DNA of 64,000 nucleotides from Effrenium voratum (GCA_963377175.1 CAUJNA010000512.1:86001-150000); one strand, 5' to 3'. Numbered from the stretch's first letter, positions 48,010 to 58,470 are shown. The notes: a model not told the origin generated them from the sequence alone. Made by a program: numbers and translations.

Positions 48010-48689
48010 TCACGGGAGCATGGGTGGGCCCACGCTAAGATCAAATGCATCTCCATTCAGGAGACGCGGGAGAAAAACGAACTCCTCGCAGAGTTCCTGT
48101 TTGGGGACCCTGTGCAAAGGGTCGAACCCAGAGAAATCTGGGTGCGTCAGTTCATCAGCCCATTGGTTGAATTCCCGGGGCACGTGGTTGGCCGCCAGCG
48201 AGCAGCCATGGGTGTGGAGCAGGAAGACCAGCTCCATCAGGATCGCCGCGGTGTAGGGCTTCTTGGATCCAAGGTTGAGCATCGCCATGACGTTGCCCTG
48301 ATTGTCACTGCCCACCGGGAGTCGGACCCGGGAGGACAGAGGGCCTTGGTGCGTGAGGATCATGTTACAGAGGAAGAGCGTGCCCAGCATTTCCAAAGCC
48401 GCAATCCTCCGCTTGGGATCCCCATTCTTGAATGCCCAAGGGTACTCCTCCACGTGGATCTGCTCGTGGAACCAGTACACCTCCTTCTTTTCCGGCTCCA
48501 CTTTGTTGGAGCACCAACCTCCCACAAATGCCAGTCCTTCGTCCGAGGCGCTAGCATCGCTGCAACCCCACCAAGAGGACTTCGGCAAGTAAGGGGAGTA
48601 CTGGACGAAGGGCGTGTTGAAGAGGAACCGCAGCATGAACGCCAGCATCCTGACCACCTTGGGGGGTTTCCCCACCGTGGTCATCGGCC
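48010..48689 (-). pseudogene. RNase H domain of retroelement
   Basis: The frame is open from 48,825, but the domain proper starts near the MTTVGKPPKV motif at about 48,681. Candidate catalytic residues are present in order: Asp in CSDASASDEG, Glu in ALEMLGTLF, Asp in GSDNQGN and Asp in FNQWADELTH. The preceding RT end is in another frame, so a frameshift near 48,690 separates them. The frame ends at a stop by 48,010, with no recombinase following. Confidence 0.75.
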
Positions 48690-48908
48690 CAGGGCCTTCT
48701 CGATGTCCTTTGAGTGCATCGCCTGCCCTTCCACCATGGTCTGCAAAACCTCCATCACCAGGATGTGTTTGTTGGCGGCCATGAGAACCTGCGGGATGTT
48801 CGGGTGGACCACGAAGCCCAGCCACGTGTTAACCTCCGCCAAATGTGTCTTCTTCCAGCTAAGCGGGGTGCCCAAGGCCAGGAGTGTTGCCAACAGCGCC
48901 ACCGCCAA
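48690..48908 (-). pseudogene. C-terminal part of retroelement RT (thumb/connection)
   Basis: Reads VALLATLLALGTPLSWKKTH, then LAEVNTWLGFVVHP and onward on the minus strand. In this RT type LGTPLSWKK...WLGFVV normally follows shortly after the catalytic VDD motif. Here that motif lies on the plus strand next door, showing a rearrangement at about 48,909-48,915. Confidence 0.7.
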
Positions 48909-49945
48909 GTTTACTGCCCCCTCGCTTCATGGACTCGGCCACTGTCCAAAGCAGCAGCGATGGGGGCCAAGATCTGTGTCCTCACTTCGCCATGGCTCTC
49001 GTTGGGGGACGGGTCACATCCCTTCCCGGAGGACCTGCTGGAGGATATCAGGGAGATTCTGGCGCCGGGGGCAGGCCGACCAGCTGAAGGCCAACCCTTC
49101 TTCCTGGACATCTTGCACAGCGTGGCGCTGAACATTCAGGACCCCGACCACCAGTTTCCTCGGGATCTGGAGCAAGGGGTGTGACTGGGGGTCACGGACC
49201 CACCCCTGGCCTCGCCGGGCATCTGGCCACTCAAGAAGGAGCTGAAAGGGGAGGAGCCGGAGTTCCAGGAACTCCCTCACCTGACGGGCCGGGGTAACTA
49301 CCCTTCGGATCACTTCAGCGAGCTCATCCGGGGCACATTCCTGGAGGAGGTCCCCATGGGCATGGTAGAGGGCCCCTTCACCAAGGTGGAGGCAGCATCG
49401 CGCTGTGGCTGCGAAATTGAGGACCTTTGTCCCGGCCCCCTAGCGGGCATCGACGAAGGGGACAAGATCCGCACCATCTACGATGGCTCGGTGGGCGGGG
49501 CCAATGACACCATCAGGAACCAGACGGTGGAAAGGACGACGGCTCCGACGGTGCTGGATGGGGTACAAGCTCTTCATTGGCTACATGCGGCAGCTGCGGA
49601 GGGACCCCCCTCTCAGGGTGCCCCTGGCCCCGAGAGGGAGGTCGTGGGGGCTGGCTATGGCCGGAGCCGGGCACCAGGTGGGTGCTGCTCAAGGCGGACG
49701 TCACCAAGGCCCACCGGAGAGTGAAGGTCCTCAGGAAGGACTGGCGGTTCCAGGTGGCTTCACTGGGGGAAGAATGGTGGGTGAACAAGGTAGGCACATA
49801 CGGCATGGCCAGTGCCCAATCCTACTGGGGACGCCTGGCAGCCCTTCTACTCAGGGTCCTCTACGCACTTTTCCCTCAAGTGGATTGGAACTTCGTCTTT
49901 GTGGATGACTTCCTGTGGCTGCTTCGGGGCCAGCCGTCCCAATGA
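48909..49945 (+). pseudogene. Inverted RT core of the retroelement
   Basis: Plus strand, opposite to the rest of the element. In order: FLDILHSVALNIQDPDHQFP, a UGA at 49,182, then GPFTKV and IRTIYDGSVGGANDTIRNQ in the same frame. After a frameshift near 49,565 follow motif A (ADVTKAHRR), motif B (GTYGMASAQSYWGR) and motif C (FVFVDDF at about 49,892-49,912). The Asp of motif A and the Asp pair of motif C remain, but stops, frameshifts and inversion make it non-functional. Confidence 0.8.
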
Positions 49946-50223
49946 GGGCTTTCCCCCCCCGTCCCTTAGGGGGCGCTGTTTGAAGGCCATCTGGAGGTAC
50001 ATGACCTTGTCGGAGAGATTTGGGTCGTGCGTGATCGGCAGGATGGTGGGCCGATCCGAGATTTCCATGCAATGGCGTGCCCATGGCTCAGGGGAAAGAG
50101 TTCCCCCCCGAAGTTCGTCCGTCTCGCCAGCCCTCTGTGTCGGTGTCCGGACCTCCGGATTGTCCGAGGCCGAGACCGGAAGTGAGCCCAAGGTTAGTCC
50201 CGCCAACGCTTGTTGGCCGGCCT

Positions 50224-51591
50224 TCAGCCTCCGGGACTGGCGCTTGTTGTCCCCCGGCGTGCTGGGAGAAGGTTCCCTCTGCGCCTCGGGGGGGTCGTTG
50301 GGTTCGCCTGGGGCACCGTGCCCCCCGGCCTCAGCGCCTCCAGGACGGGTCCCGCTCTGCAAAGGATGGCCGCTGCGAGACCCTGCATCATCTGCTCTGG
50401 GTACCGGCTGAGGTCACTGGAGTTGAGCTTTTCCCCCCTGGGGTGAGCTCCGTGGTTGCATCGCAGATCATGCCAATGGTGAAGGGGAAGGTCCGTTGAC
50501 AATGTCGTGGACTTCACTACCACCTGGCCCAGGCGGCACTCGTCAAACTTGATGAGGGAGTGGTGGAGTGCGTTCGCCCATTGAATGTAGGCCCGTGTGA
50601 CCCAGATCGATGAGCACCTCGCTGCGCTCGGGCTCTTGCTGCACTCCATTGGGTCCATTGGGTGCTCCAAGAAGGAGGAGGTTATCTGCGGGACCGTTAG
50701 CTGACCTAGCCCCTTGTAGGCCAGCGAGGTCAGGTACATCTGTCGGAGCATGAGCACGCTGTCGTTGTCCGTGTCCTCCATAACCCGGGGCTCCAGGTCC
50801 TCTAAGCCCCACAGGGTCTGCTCCGCTCTGCCCCTCACCGGCGGGCCACCCGGTTTGGGGAACCATCTGAGAATGCTCCACGTCCTGCAGTTGGGGCCGT
50901 CCCCCACAAAGGCGACCTTGCCCGCCATGGCCATGGAGCACATCGTAGAGTAAGGCTCATCTCCCAGCATGTCCTGTCCAAGATCTCCACCCTTTCGCCT
51001 GATGTCCACCGCCCAAATGTACTCCGAGAAGGCCGGGTTGTAGGCATGGAGGCAAGCATCCAGGGCCCCCGCATCATCCTTCCTAGCGTACAGCAGGATG
51101 AGGGACGGCTTTGACGACTCCGGCACCGGACGTGGCGTCCACCTTAGTCTGAGCCTCAGTCTTTCCGGGGTGTCCTGCATCCATGGGAAGGTGGGGCTTG
51201 CCCCCCCTAGGGATTCCGTGTGTCCTTTGTCTGACCCTCCAGTCATCTGTCCCTGGGCTTGCTGCTTGCCCTGGCGGTTCTTCCCGCCCTTGGAACGCCC
51301 CTTGCCGGGCGGATCCTCACCTCTGGGTCTCTCTGGGGGGTCTTCCCACTGCCTCGGTGGGTGCGGGGGAAAGGGGTGCTTCCGCCCTTCTGGAGTGCCC
51401 TGGCTGGGTCCGCTCCTCTTCCTCGGTGGAGGGGCTTCCGGGACCCTGGAGAAGTCCCCTCCCACCTGAGGCCGTCCTGGCCTCCCCCGCTCTGTCTGCC
51501 TTCCGCTGTGGCTCTGGTGGGGTTGGCTCTCCCCCGCTGTGTGCACTCTCGCACTGGTGGCCTGTGATCCCAACGGAGACCAGGAAGCCAC
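50224..51591 (-). pseudogene. Retroelement frame with DNA-methylase-like motif
   Basis: A 455-codon open frame. Residues 1-150 are a low-complexity Pro/Arg/Gly linker. About 161-250 read like a Rossmann-type domain (SLILLYARKDDAGALDACL, then VAFVGDGPNCRTWSILRW). GPNCRTWS recalls the GPPC motif of methylase-like domains in dinoflagellate DIRS-type polyproteins, with Asn in place of the second Pro. The tail frame beyond about 50,400 is doubtful; another frame (ARHCMEISDRP and on) continues to about 49,960. Confidence 0.6.
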
Positions 51592-51621
51592 GGGGCCTAT
51601 GGCACCCTGAGTGGCCTCCTG

Positions 51622-51756
51622 TCACTTGGGAAGGTGTGGGCATGCCTGTGGCACATGCTTCGATGGGGGGGCATCGCACACCCACCCATCCTTCCTGACC
51701 GGGCAGTTGTGGGATCGGCCACATGATCCCGAACACCTGTTGTGAAGGTGATGATC
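51622..51756 (-). pseudogene. Zinc-finger tail of gag beyond an in-frame UGA
   Basis: Directly after the UGA ending the 387-aa frame, the same frame continues DHHLHNRCSGSCGRSHNCPV with further Cys, ending at a UAA near 51,622. With the Cys just before the UGA, the spacing resembles a CCCH zinc finger. The gag was probably longer, or the UGA is a late mutation. Confidence 0.6.
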
Positions 51757-52920
51757 TCAGCAGTACGCCACCCCTTTAAGATTCTTGAAAGCCCAGTGGT
51801 CCGGCCATGGAATCGAGGGGGTGTTGGGGGACTTCCCCTTGCCGCCCTTGCCCTTCGGCTTGGACCGGGTCGGCCCCGAGGGCCAGGAACCTTTCCCCCC
51901 CTTCTTGGGCTTCTCCCACTGAGTCTGCCACACCTTGGGTGCCTTGCTCTTGCTCTTCCCCTTCTCCGGCGCCCTGTTGAGGTGCTCATAGACCTCCCGT
52001 TGCCAGAAGAGGAAGTCGCCCCTGATGTTCTTGAGGGCTTCGGAGAGAGTGGTGCCCTGGTGCACCATCTCGTGGATCTTGCGCCATGCATTGCGCTCTG
52101 CGAACAGCAAGGTGGTGTCGCTCGGGGGAGGCTTCCTGCCGGCGATGTCTTCCCCATAGAACCAGGCATACCAATCATCCAACTCCTCCTTGGTGACCCT
52201 CAGGTTGCCAAACTGTGGCAGTGCTGCCGTGCACATCAGGAGCGTCGTCCTGAAGGTTAGGTGCAATCGTTCCAGCTGGCGCCGAGATGTAGGGTGGCTC
52301 CTCACCTCTTCTTCATCCTCCCTGTCCCAGCCGTCCACCGTGATCCTCTTGTGGGTGGATGAGGGGCGTTCCCCCTCTTCCGGGAGCGCGCTCACGATAT
52401 GTTTTGCCGGGATGTAGCCCAGCTCACCCTTGGCAATCATGCGCCATTGCTTCTTGAGGTAGCCATCACTCCCTTGGAACTCCAACCTCGGCTTCGGGGT
52501 CCCATGCGTGGCCACATAAGCATCTTCCAGCTGGCGCCTGTCACACAGGACCTCCAAGGGCGCCTTTGTCGGGCCCGCCTGGCCCGCCGGGTGATCACCT
52601 TGGTTGCCCCCCCGGACCAAGTTGGCTGCCACCCGAACTGCCTGAAGGAGGCGCATCGCCGTGAAGGCCGAGGTCTGGGCGTTGAACCCGTTCTCCCCAT
52701 CCCGGAATCCCAGGTCCCGGGGACCATTCTCCCTAGCCGCCGCCGGGGTGTCCCAGCGATCCGCCAGGTCTTCCACCGTGACGTATCCCGATGCGCCCAG
52801 AGCCGCCTGGGTGGCCCAGGGGATTTCCTTGCCCACCAGGATGGCCGCCAGTGGCTTCTGCAACTTTGCCACGTCCTCCTTGAACTCCGCTGGGACCTCC
52901 TCCGGTGGTTTGGCCGCCAT
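51757..52920 (-). CDS. Gag-like protein of retroelement
   Basis: An intact 387-codon frame from ATG at 52,918-52,920, the first ATG in frame after the spliced-leader-like site. It encodes a structural-type protein presumed to package element RNA. The N-terminal third is helical (FKEDVAKLQKPLAAILVG), the middle is mixed with EELDDWYAWFYGED, and the C-terminus is strongly basic and Gly/Lys-rich (KPKGKGGKGKSPN), as in RNA-binding tails. It ends ...KGVAYC-stop, with a zinc-finger-like continuation after the stop. Homology to dinoflagellate gag-like proteins is from recollection. Confidence 0.7.
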   Translation of the reverse strand: MAAKPPEEVPAEFKEDVAKLQKPLAAILVGKEIPWATQAALGASGYVTVEDLADRWDTPAAARENGPRDLGFRDGENGFNAQTSAFTAMRLLQAVRVAANLVRGGNQGDHPAGQAGPTKAPLEVLCDRRQLEDAYVATHGTPKPRLEFQGSDGYLKKQWRMIAKGELGYIPAKHIVSALPEEGERPSSTHKRITVDGWDREDEEEVRSHPTSRRQLERLHLTFRTTLLMCTAALPQFGNLRVTKEELDDWYAWFYGEDIAGRKPPPSDTTLLFAERNAWRKIHEMVHQGTTLSEALKNIRGDFLFWQREVYEHLNRAPEKGKSKSKAPKVWQTQWEKPKKGGKGSWPSGPTRSKPKGKGGKGKSPNTPSIPWPDHWAFKNLKGVAYC

Positions 52921-52987
52921 GACCTCCGACCTTGGTGTGGGTGGGTGGGTTTTTCACACAAATTGGGTTCAAAGAACCCAGGGCAAA

Positions 52988-53024
52988 GCTTGAGCCAAAA
53001 TGGCATGCGCCATTCTGGTCAAGC
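52988..53024. promoter_or_regulatory. Relic dinoflagellate spliced leader, in an inverted pair
   Basis: The minus strand at 52,989-53,004 reads GCCATTTTGGCTCAAG, the 3' 16 nt of the conserved 22-nt DinoSL. It is 68 bp upstream of the gag ATG, as in the 5' UTR of a trans-spliced mRNA. A second arm (plus strand 53,009-53,024, GCCATTCTGGTCAAGC) makes an inverted repeat with a 4-bp loop. Confidence 0.75.
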
Positions 53025-53503
53025 ATTTCAAACACAGTTCATGTTTCCACATGCGTTTCAACATTAACAAAGCAGATCAATTTACTGGGCTCTGTGGATG
53101 CAATGCGGCTGCTCCTATATTGTGGGAGGCCCTAATCTGGAAAGCTCCTGACCAAGGGAATCGCACTCAAGATCGTCGCCCATGCATACGAGAGGGTATT
53201 TCACAGGATTCTGAAGCCCTTGCAAATCTCTCTCCACCCTTTTCCGCGCCCCCCGACATATGTCCCGCCCCTGGCTGTCTTGGCTGTTTTTGCTAGTGTT
53301 GGAAATCGCTTTGAAAGGGGGTCTTTGCCTAGTTGGGTGTGCTGTCCTTGCTTGATCCACCACATGCCCTGCTTTCAGCCAAAGCCACAACCCCGCGGGG
53401 TGTTTGCATAAACCACCCAAGGGTATATACTCAAAGGTCCCCTTGAAACCAATATGTCCCCTGGGCTGAAGCAAAACAGAAAACGCATCGAACCGACCCC
53501 TAC

Positions 53504-53592
53504 CTGAGGCAGCGGCTCATTTCGCTGAGCCCCAGCACGTACTTGTCCTCCACCTCCTCGACCTCTTCCTCCTGTTTTTGTTTCTTTGTCAC
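53504..53592 (-). CDS. Exon, acidic coiled-coil-like
   Basis: Excellent borders: acceptor CCATTTCAG and donor CAG/GTAGGG on the minus strand. It reads VTKKQKQEEEVEEVEDKYVL, then GLSEMSRCL. The Lys/Glu-rich start suggests a coiled coil or charged linker. It is the last exon upstream of the retroelement insertion. Confidence 0.7.
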
Positions 53593-54140
53593 CTGAAATG
53601 GACAGGCGTCCTAACCAATTTAATCCAAAAAATAGGAAGATATCAAAAACAAAGGAGGGAGTAGCAGCACCGCTGACCAGTTGACCTGCCTCAATAACTG
53701 TTTAGCGAGCTAGCCGAAGCGACACGGGTTTTCCCACACAGCAAGCTTGAAGCGAAGCTCGGTGACTGGAGCCGAAAGACAAAAAAAGAATCTTGGGGCT
53801 TGTCCCGTGTCTTGGCTGGAACCTTTGGGATCTCCCCTCCTCCCCCCCCCTCGTCCAAACCAATAGACCAATCGTATGCGAGGGATGGCCTTCAGACCTT
53901 CGGAACCGAGTAGTCGGGGTTCTTTCGGGCCAGAGGTCTCGTTCCGCTAATTTTAACATCCAAGTGATCCTCCAAATGGTCCAAACGAAAACCAGCCCAA
54001 GAAGCAATTTGGAGAATCCCTTAAAAGAAGAAGCCATTTCAATTGGGGGGGGCCGGAAAAAAGGCTCTAACAGAAATTGTTTCGGTTTGCTGCATGCTTC
54101 TTGGATGCAAACAAGCGAACGTGTGCGAAGGTGTGGCGAC

Positions 54141-54224
54141 AGGGCCGCGGATTTGCGGATCCTCGTCCATCTCCGCGTCATCCATTTCCGCCGCCTCCAC
54201 GTCTTCCACCGTCTCCACCATCTC
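54141..54224 (-). CDS. Exon, acidic linker
   Basis: 28 codons on the minus strand between GGGCCTCAG and GTCGCC. It reads EMVETVEDVEAAEMDDAEMD, then EDPQIRGP. Highly acidic; with the next exon it forms a charged linker between two groups of WD40-like blades. Confidence 0.65.
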
Positions 54225-54252
54225 CTGAGGCCCAAATACCCTCCACAAAAGC

Positions 54253-54620
54253 GAACCCGAGAGTCGGTTTAGGTTGGTTTAGGGTGGGTTTAGGCTTGAT
54301 TCAGGGTTTGTTTAGGGTTGCTTGAGGGTTGGTTAGGGTTGGAATGGATTGGTTCATGGCTTGTTTACGCTTAGGGTCCCGGGTTGGTTTAAGGTGGGTT
54401 TAACGTTTCTGTAGGGTTTCTTTAGTGCCGGGTATAGGGTGGGGATTTTTTGCGGGTTTCAGCTGGGTTTAGTTGGAGTGTAGAGTGGGTTCAGGGTGGC
54501 TTCGGGATAGTTTAGTGCTCGGTTAGGGTGGGTTTAGGGTGGGTTTAGGGATTGGTTTCGGGTGGTATAGGCTTGCTTGGGAGAAATTTGGCAGTTTAGG
54601 GATTGTGTAGGGCTGGCTTA
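54253..54620. repeat. Degenerate telomere-like TTTAGGGT/GGTTTAGG tract
   Basis: Many words such as GGTTTAGGGTGGGTTTAGGG and TTAGGGTTG, about 370 bp, irregular in phase. Related to the TTTAGGG telomere unit but degraded; a similar shorter patch is at about 61,890-61,990. Confidence 0.7.
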
Positions 54621-55189
54621 GAGTGGGTTGCAAGCACTATCCTGGCAGTGATGCAGCTGAGGACACGGAAAGCCAAAGCTACAACCGCCGCCAAAAGCCA
54701 CAAAAGCACGCAAAAGCCGCGAAAGCCAAAAAACATTACCGGGTCTCCGTCCCTTCCAAACCTAGGAAAAATAAAAACGAAACAACATGCCAAGAGTAGG
54801 CCACAAAGTGGTTGGAGGTTCAAAACTTCAAGTGCGGTTCTCCCCTATCAGGGCATGGCGGTATGGTCCGAAAGAGGCTACAAACCCGGAACTGGAAATG
54901 AATGGTTGCAACCCATCAATGGCTCAAAATAGATCCCCGTGACGTAGGGAAATCATGCCAATTGGGATTGTCTCAAAATAGGGGAAATTTGAAAATGGAT
55001 GCTTTCCTTTTGGTTTCTCTTTAACATCATCCAAAAAGGGTGCCCCAAAAAAATACACACCCAACTATCCTCACATCGGGGCTCCCTATCTTGAGGCAAA
55101 TCCATGGTAGTGCGAGACTTCAGGATTTCAGCGGGGCGCGGCTGGTTTCTCTTTTCACTCTGTTTAATCAGTGGGAGGGCAAGCTAATC

Positions 55190-55275
55190 TTGCTGGTGCT
55201 CAGCAGGGAATGAGGGAATGACCCCTGGAAACCATTCCTTGTGGTTTCCTGAGCACCAGCAAGCTAGAAAAACCT
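55190..55275. mobile_element. Palindromic element with CTTGCTGGTGCTCAG ends
   Basis: TCTTGCTGGTGCTCAGCAGG and its inverted partner TGAGCACCAGCAAGCT flank about 45 bp containing CATTCC words on both sides. One end matches the sequence against the exon at 11,000. MITE-like. Confidence 0.7.
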
Positions 55276-55910
55276 GTCTAGGTTTCCTCATCTTGGCCTT
55301 GCTTCGCCAGCACTTCTGACCAGACTCCGGATCTGGGAGCTGAAATGCTGAGATGCTGTTGCGGGTTTCCCGGAGTCATCGCAAAAACGGGGGCGGGGTC
55401 CCTATCTTGAGCCGCAACCCAGTTCTACCTTTAACACACCCTGACAGAAACGGAGGCTGCACTTTGGTCTCCTACCCTCCTCGAGGTCGGCTAGGGAAAC
55501 TCAAAGAGACACATATCCATTTCGGAATGGGAAAGCCGAAGCGCCGCCTGTGCTACACAATCTGCTCAACCGCTTGATGGCTGGACCAAACTCCCGCGGA
55601 GCTGTCTTTTTCACCGAACAACAATATAATAAGGGGAACAAATATGGGAGCGAACTTGGACAGGTGGACATATCTGGGTGGGGATTCTCAAAATAGGATA
55701 TGGAACCAATGTCACAATGATGACCCTTTCCTTTGGGTCTCCCTTCAGCTCACCCAAAAGTTCCGAGAAGATGTTCCACTTCTCAATTGTCCAATCTTTG
55801 CTAGTTTCTTTTCTCGTTTTCTTTGGTCTTCCCTTTGTGTTGCCTTTTCCTCCAAACCCCTCTTGAGAATTCCACTTGAGCCCCAGTCACCAGCTCCCTC
55901 GGGTCCCAGC

Positions 55911-55996
55911 CTGGCTGGAGCGCTTCTCCAGCTTCTTCCCCGTGTCGCGCACGATGCCGCCGCCCTTGAAGAAGAAGTTCGCCACCGCCTCCAAGC
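55911..55996 (-). CDS. Exon of WD40-type gene
   Basis: After GCCGCGAG the minus strand reads LEAVANFFFKGGGIVRDTGK, then KLEKRSSQ, ending at CAG/GCTGGG. This suggests a GC-AG intron, a type common in dinoflagellates. A basic helical segment; family unknown. Confidence 0.6.
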
Positions 55997-56339
55997 CTCG
56001 CGGCGCGGTTCGGATTTTCGGGAATTTTCGGTGTTGCAGGTGTTGCGGCTGGCGGCTGGCAACGTTACGCAGGGAAAAAGCCGACAGCTGATGGCCCCAT
56101 GCTTTTTTTTCTGCGAACCCTGAAATTGGTACTGTGGTCCAAACTTGGCCCTTGCTACAACCGAAAGAAACAGAATTCCAACTTCTTAATGTCCTGACGG
56201 TGCCAGCCCCAGCAGTTGATTCACCCGCCTTTTTTCCTCGGCGAATCCATTGCACCATGTGGGCTGGTTCAGGGGAAAACCCCAAATGCAGGGGAGAGCC
56301 GGCATTTGGGGTGTCTCATTCCTGTTTTAAGGTAAACCC

Positions 56340-56464
56340 ATATGGCCATGGGCCAAAATCCCGTACCCCCAGTGAACATCCCAATCCCCATGAACATAGA
56401 CTAAAAGGGGCGGTGCACCTACCCCAAAATGGTACTCTTGGTTTTGACCCACAGCCATATGGAC
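56340..56464. mobile_element. Inverted-repeat element, family A copy 5
   Basis: ATATGGCCATGGGCCAAAAT and TTTTGACCCACAGCCATAT ends with the CGTACCCCCAGTGAACATCC core. The most symmetrical copy; it defines the ends of the family. No exon is seen within 150 bp. Confidence 0.8.
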
Positions 56465-56641
56465 GAGAAACCGCGAAACAAATTGTGTCGCCTGGCTTGC
56501 TAGCTGCATGACCTTGCCTGGCTTGTGTCTCTTGTCTGGATATGTGTCAAGTAATAGGGGTCCTCTAAAATGAGCTACGGCTTTTTGTTGGGTTTCCCTT
56601 TTTAAAAAAAGAGCAACGTTTCGCTGAAAAAGACGACACAC

Positions 56642-56688
56642 CCATTCGCCTTGAGGGGCCGCAGGCGGCTCCGCGTAGTTGGGGTTGC
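56642..56688 (-). CDS. Probable micro-exon
   Basis: The minus strand after CATTTTGAG reads NPNYAEPPAAPQGEW and ends at TGG/GTGTGT; 2 + 45 bp. Pro/Ala-rich linker-like. Supported by composition and splice signals only. Confidence 0.45.
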
Positions 56689-56699
56689 CTCAAAATGCG

Positions 56700-58330
56700 G
56701 AGTCGGGTTCTGGGGCGAACGGCACAAACGCGGAAAACTGTTTCTCCCGAAATGGGAGTTGGCTTGCCCCCCCACAAATGAGCTTCTGACTTTCATTTCT
56801 GGGTATGTTGTTGTTTTTTGTAGTCGAGACACCTTGATGGACATCTTGTGGGAATTGTCCACCGGCCATGTTGAAGCGTCCCCCCATTGAAACTCAGAGC
56901 CATCCGGGTTTGTCTCAACAAGAATGATATGGTTCGGGGACAAAAAAGAAAACATGGGCTTCAGGTTCACTCTGGCTTCCCTTTAGAACGACCCATATTT
57001 GTACTTTGGGGGGAGGTGAATTCGAAACCTATGGCGAGTCCCCGAAAATGAGCTCTGGTCTCAATTGGGTTTTGTCCAAAGCTCAAAAACGAGAAAGGGA
57101 CATAATAAGAAAAAAAGAAAAAAACGGCATAGCTTGGATCTGGCGGAATCCAACTTGGAAGGGACACGTGGGAAGCCCTCCAATTGGGTATGAATTTTCA
57201 TTGGGCACCCTTTGGTGGACATCATTTAGGTGGGAGTTCATGTCTACCAGTAACTTTGGTGGTGGTTCCCGTATTAAAATTCAAAGCACGTGCACCAGTC
57301 AAGTTGGAGAGCCCAAACGCTGCTAAACCATTGGATTAGACAAACAAACGCCTTTTCCCTGGCAACCTGAAACTGCGCTGCTTGTTTGCTCCTTCCAGCA
57401 AGGAAAAGCACCTTCTTCGACCTGTCCAATCCCCCTTTGCTTTTAGCACCTTTGTTTGTCGCCGGTTGTTTATTGGACACAAAGTTTCACTTGAGGATAT
57501 GTTTTGGTGGACACACTCGTGTCCACCAAGCACTTTGAGTTGGTTTCCTTGTTAAAGCTAGCACTTTGAGTTGGTCAACCTAATCACCAGGTCGTTGATT
57601 CTATCAGAAACCACTACGTGGGTGTGTCTTACTCTTACTGCTTCTACGGGCTTTCCAACAAAGGTGGTGTTCCGTTTGGCTTCCCCAACTAACCCCAAAA
57701 AGGGAACCCGAACAGAAGACTGGCCCATAGAATGTCTGCCCTGCTTTGAAGTGTTGAAATCGAATGTTGGGCCCAGAGGCGGGAGCTGCTTGTTGACTGG
57801 CCAGAAAAGTTCAAACGCTTTGAGCCTTTACTATACTGAAGAAACCTGGCAACCAAGAGTTTACAGCTTCAAAACTGAAGAGGCATAGAAAGAATCAAAG
57901 ATAACTTTTGCTTCGAGAAACGGGGCGAACAACCGAAAGCTTGCCAACTCCGGAAAGGACAATTCTCGGAGCTCACTCGACACCAACCAAAGAAGCACCA
58001 CGAGCTAGATCCCGCGCCCTCGGCCCCCCGCGTTTGAGCCCCATTGAACCCCCAGGAACCACACCAATTGGTTTGGAGACCAGATCCGGGTTCCCAACGG
58101 AAACAGGGCCCTTAGTCAAAACATGGAACTCCAGTGATAAAAACTCCCTGGACTTGGGACCAAAAGAAGGGCGAAAGTTGGGGCACCCGGGTCATAATCA
58201 AAACCGGCCTTAAAATGCTCTACCCAGAACCATGTAAAGAATTAAGGAGGCGGATATCCGCAGCTATTTATGGCAAGGGGATTGTCCCTTACTGATCTTC
58301 ATCTACCCGGGTTTTGGTTGTTGCTCGGAC
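56700..58330. other. Intron-like DNA, no clear gene
   Basis: Mixed sequence with several copies of the GGTTTCC/GGAAACC motif. No frame has both coding bias and splice borders. Confidence 0.5.
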
Positions 58331-58376
58331 CTGAACATTCGGTGCTGGGGGCCGGGCTGAGTTCCTCACAGGTCAC
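58331..58376 (-). CDS. Probable micro-exon
   Basis: Both borders are good: CCTTGCAG acceptor and TTCAG/GTCCGA donor on the minus strand. It reads VTCEELSPAPSTECS. Polar linker-like. Confidence 0.45.
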
Positions 58377-58389
58377 CTGCAAGGCTTGG

Positions 58390-58470
58390 GGTTTGGTTGG
58401 GTGGTTTGGGGGGGTTGGGGGGTTGGGTTGGGGGGGGGGGGGTTGGGTTGGGGTGGTGGAGGTTTGGGAG
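58390..58470. repeat. GGGTTGG-rich tract
   Basis: Runs of G up to 13 separated by TT on the plus strand, a strong G-quadruplex candidate about 15 bp upstream (in gene direction) of a probable exon. Confidence 0.9.

Larger units (their letters stand above)
47820..53030 (-). mobile_element. Decayed DIRS-like retroelement
   Basis: A GC-rich block of about 5.2 kb on the minus strand: spliced-leader-like 5' end, gag-like gene, a frame with a DNA-methylase-like motif, RT and RNase H. The RT and RNase H style (FVDDF motif, NHVPREFNQWADEL tail) resembles DIRS-type elements abundant in dinoflagellates; this is from memory of the families. No tyrosine recombinase or terminal repeat was found, so the 3' end is probably truncated. 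The RT part is inverted. It lies in an intron between the exons at 44,698 and 53,504. Confidence 0.75.
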
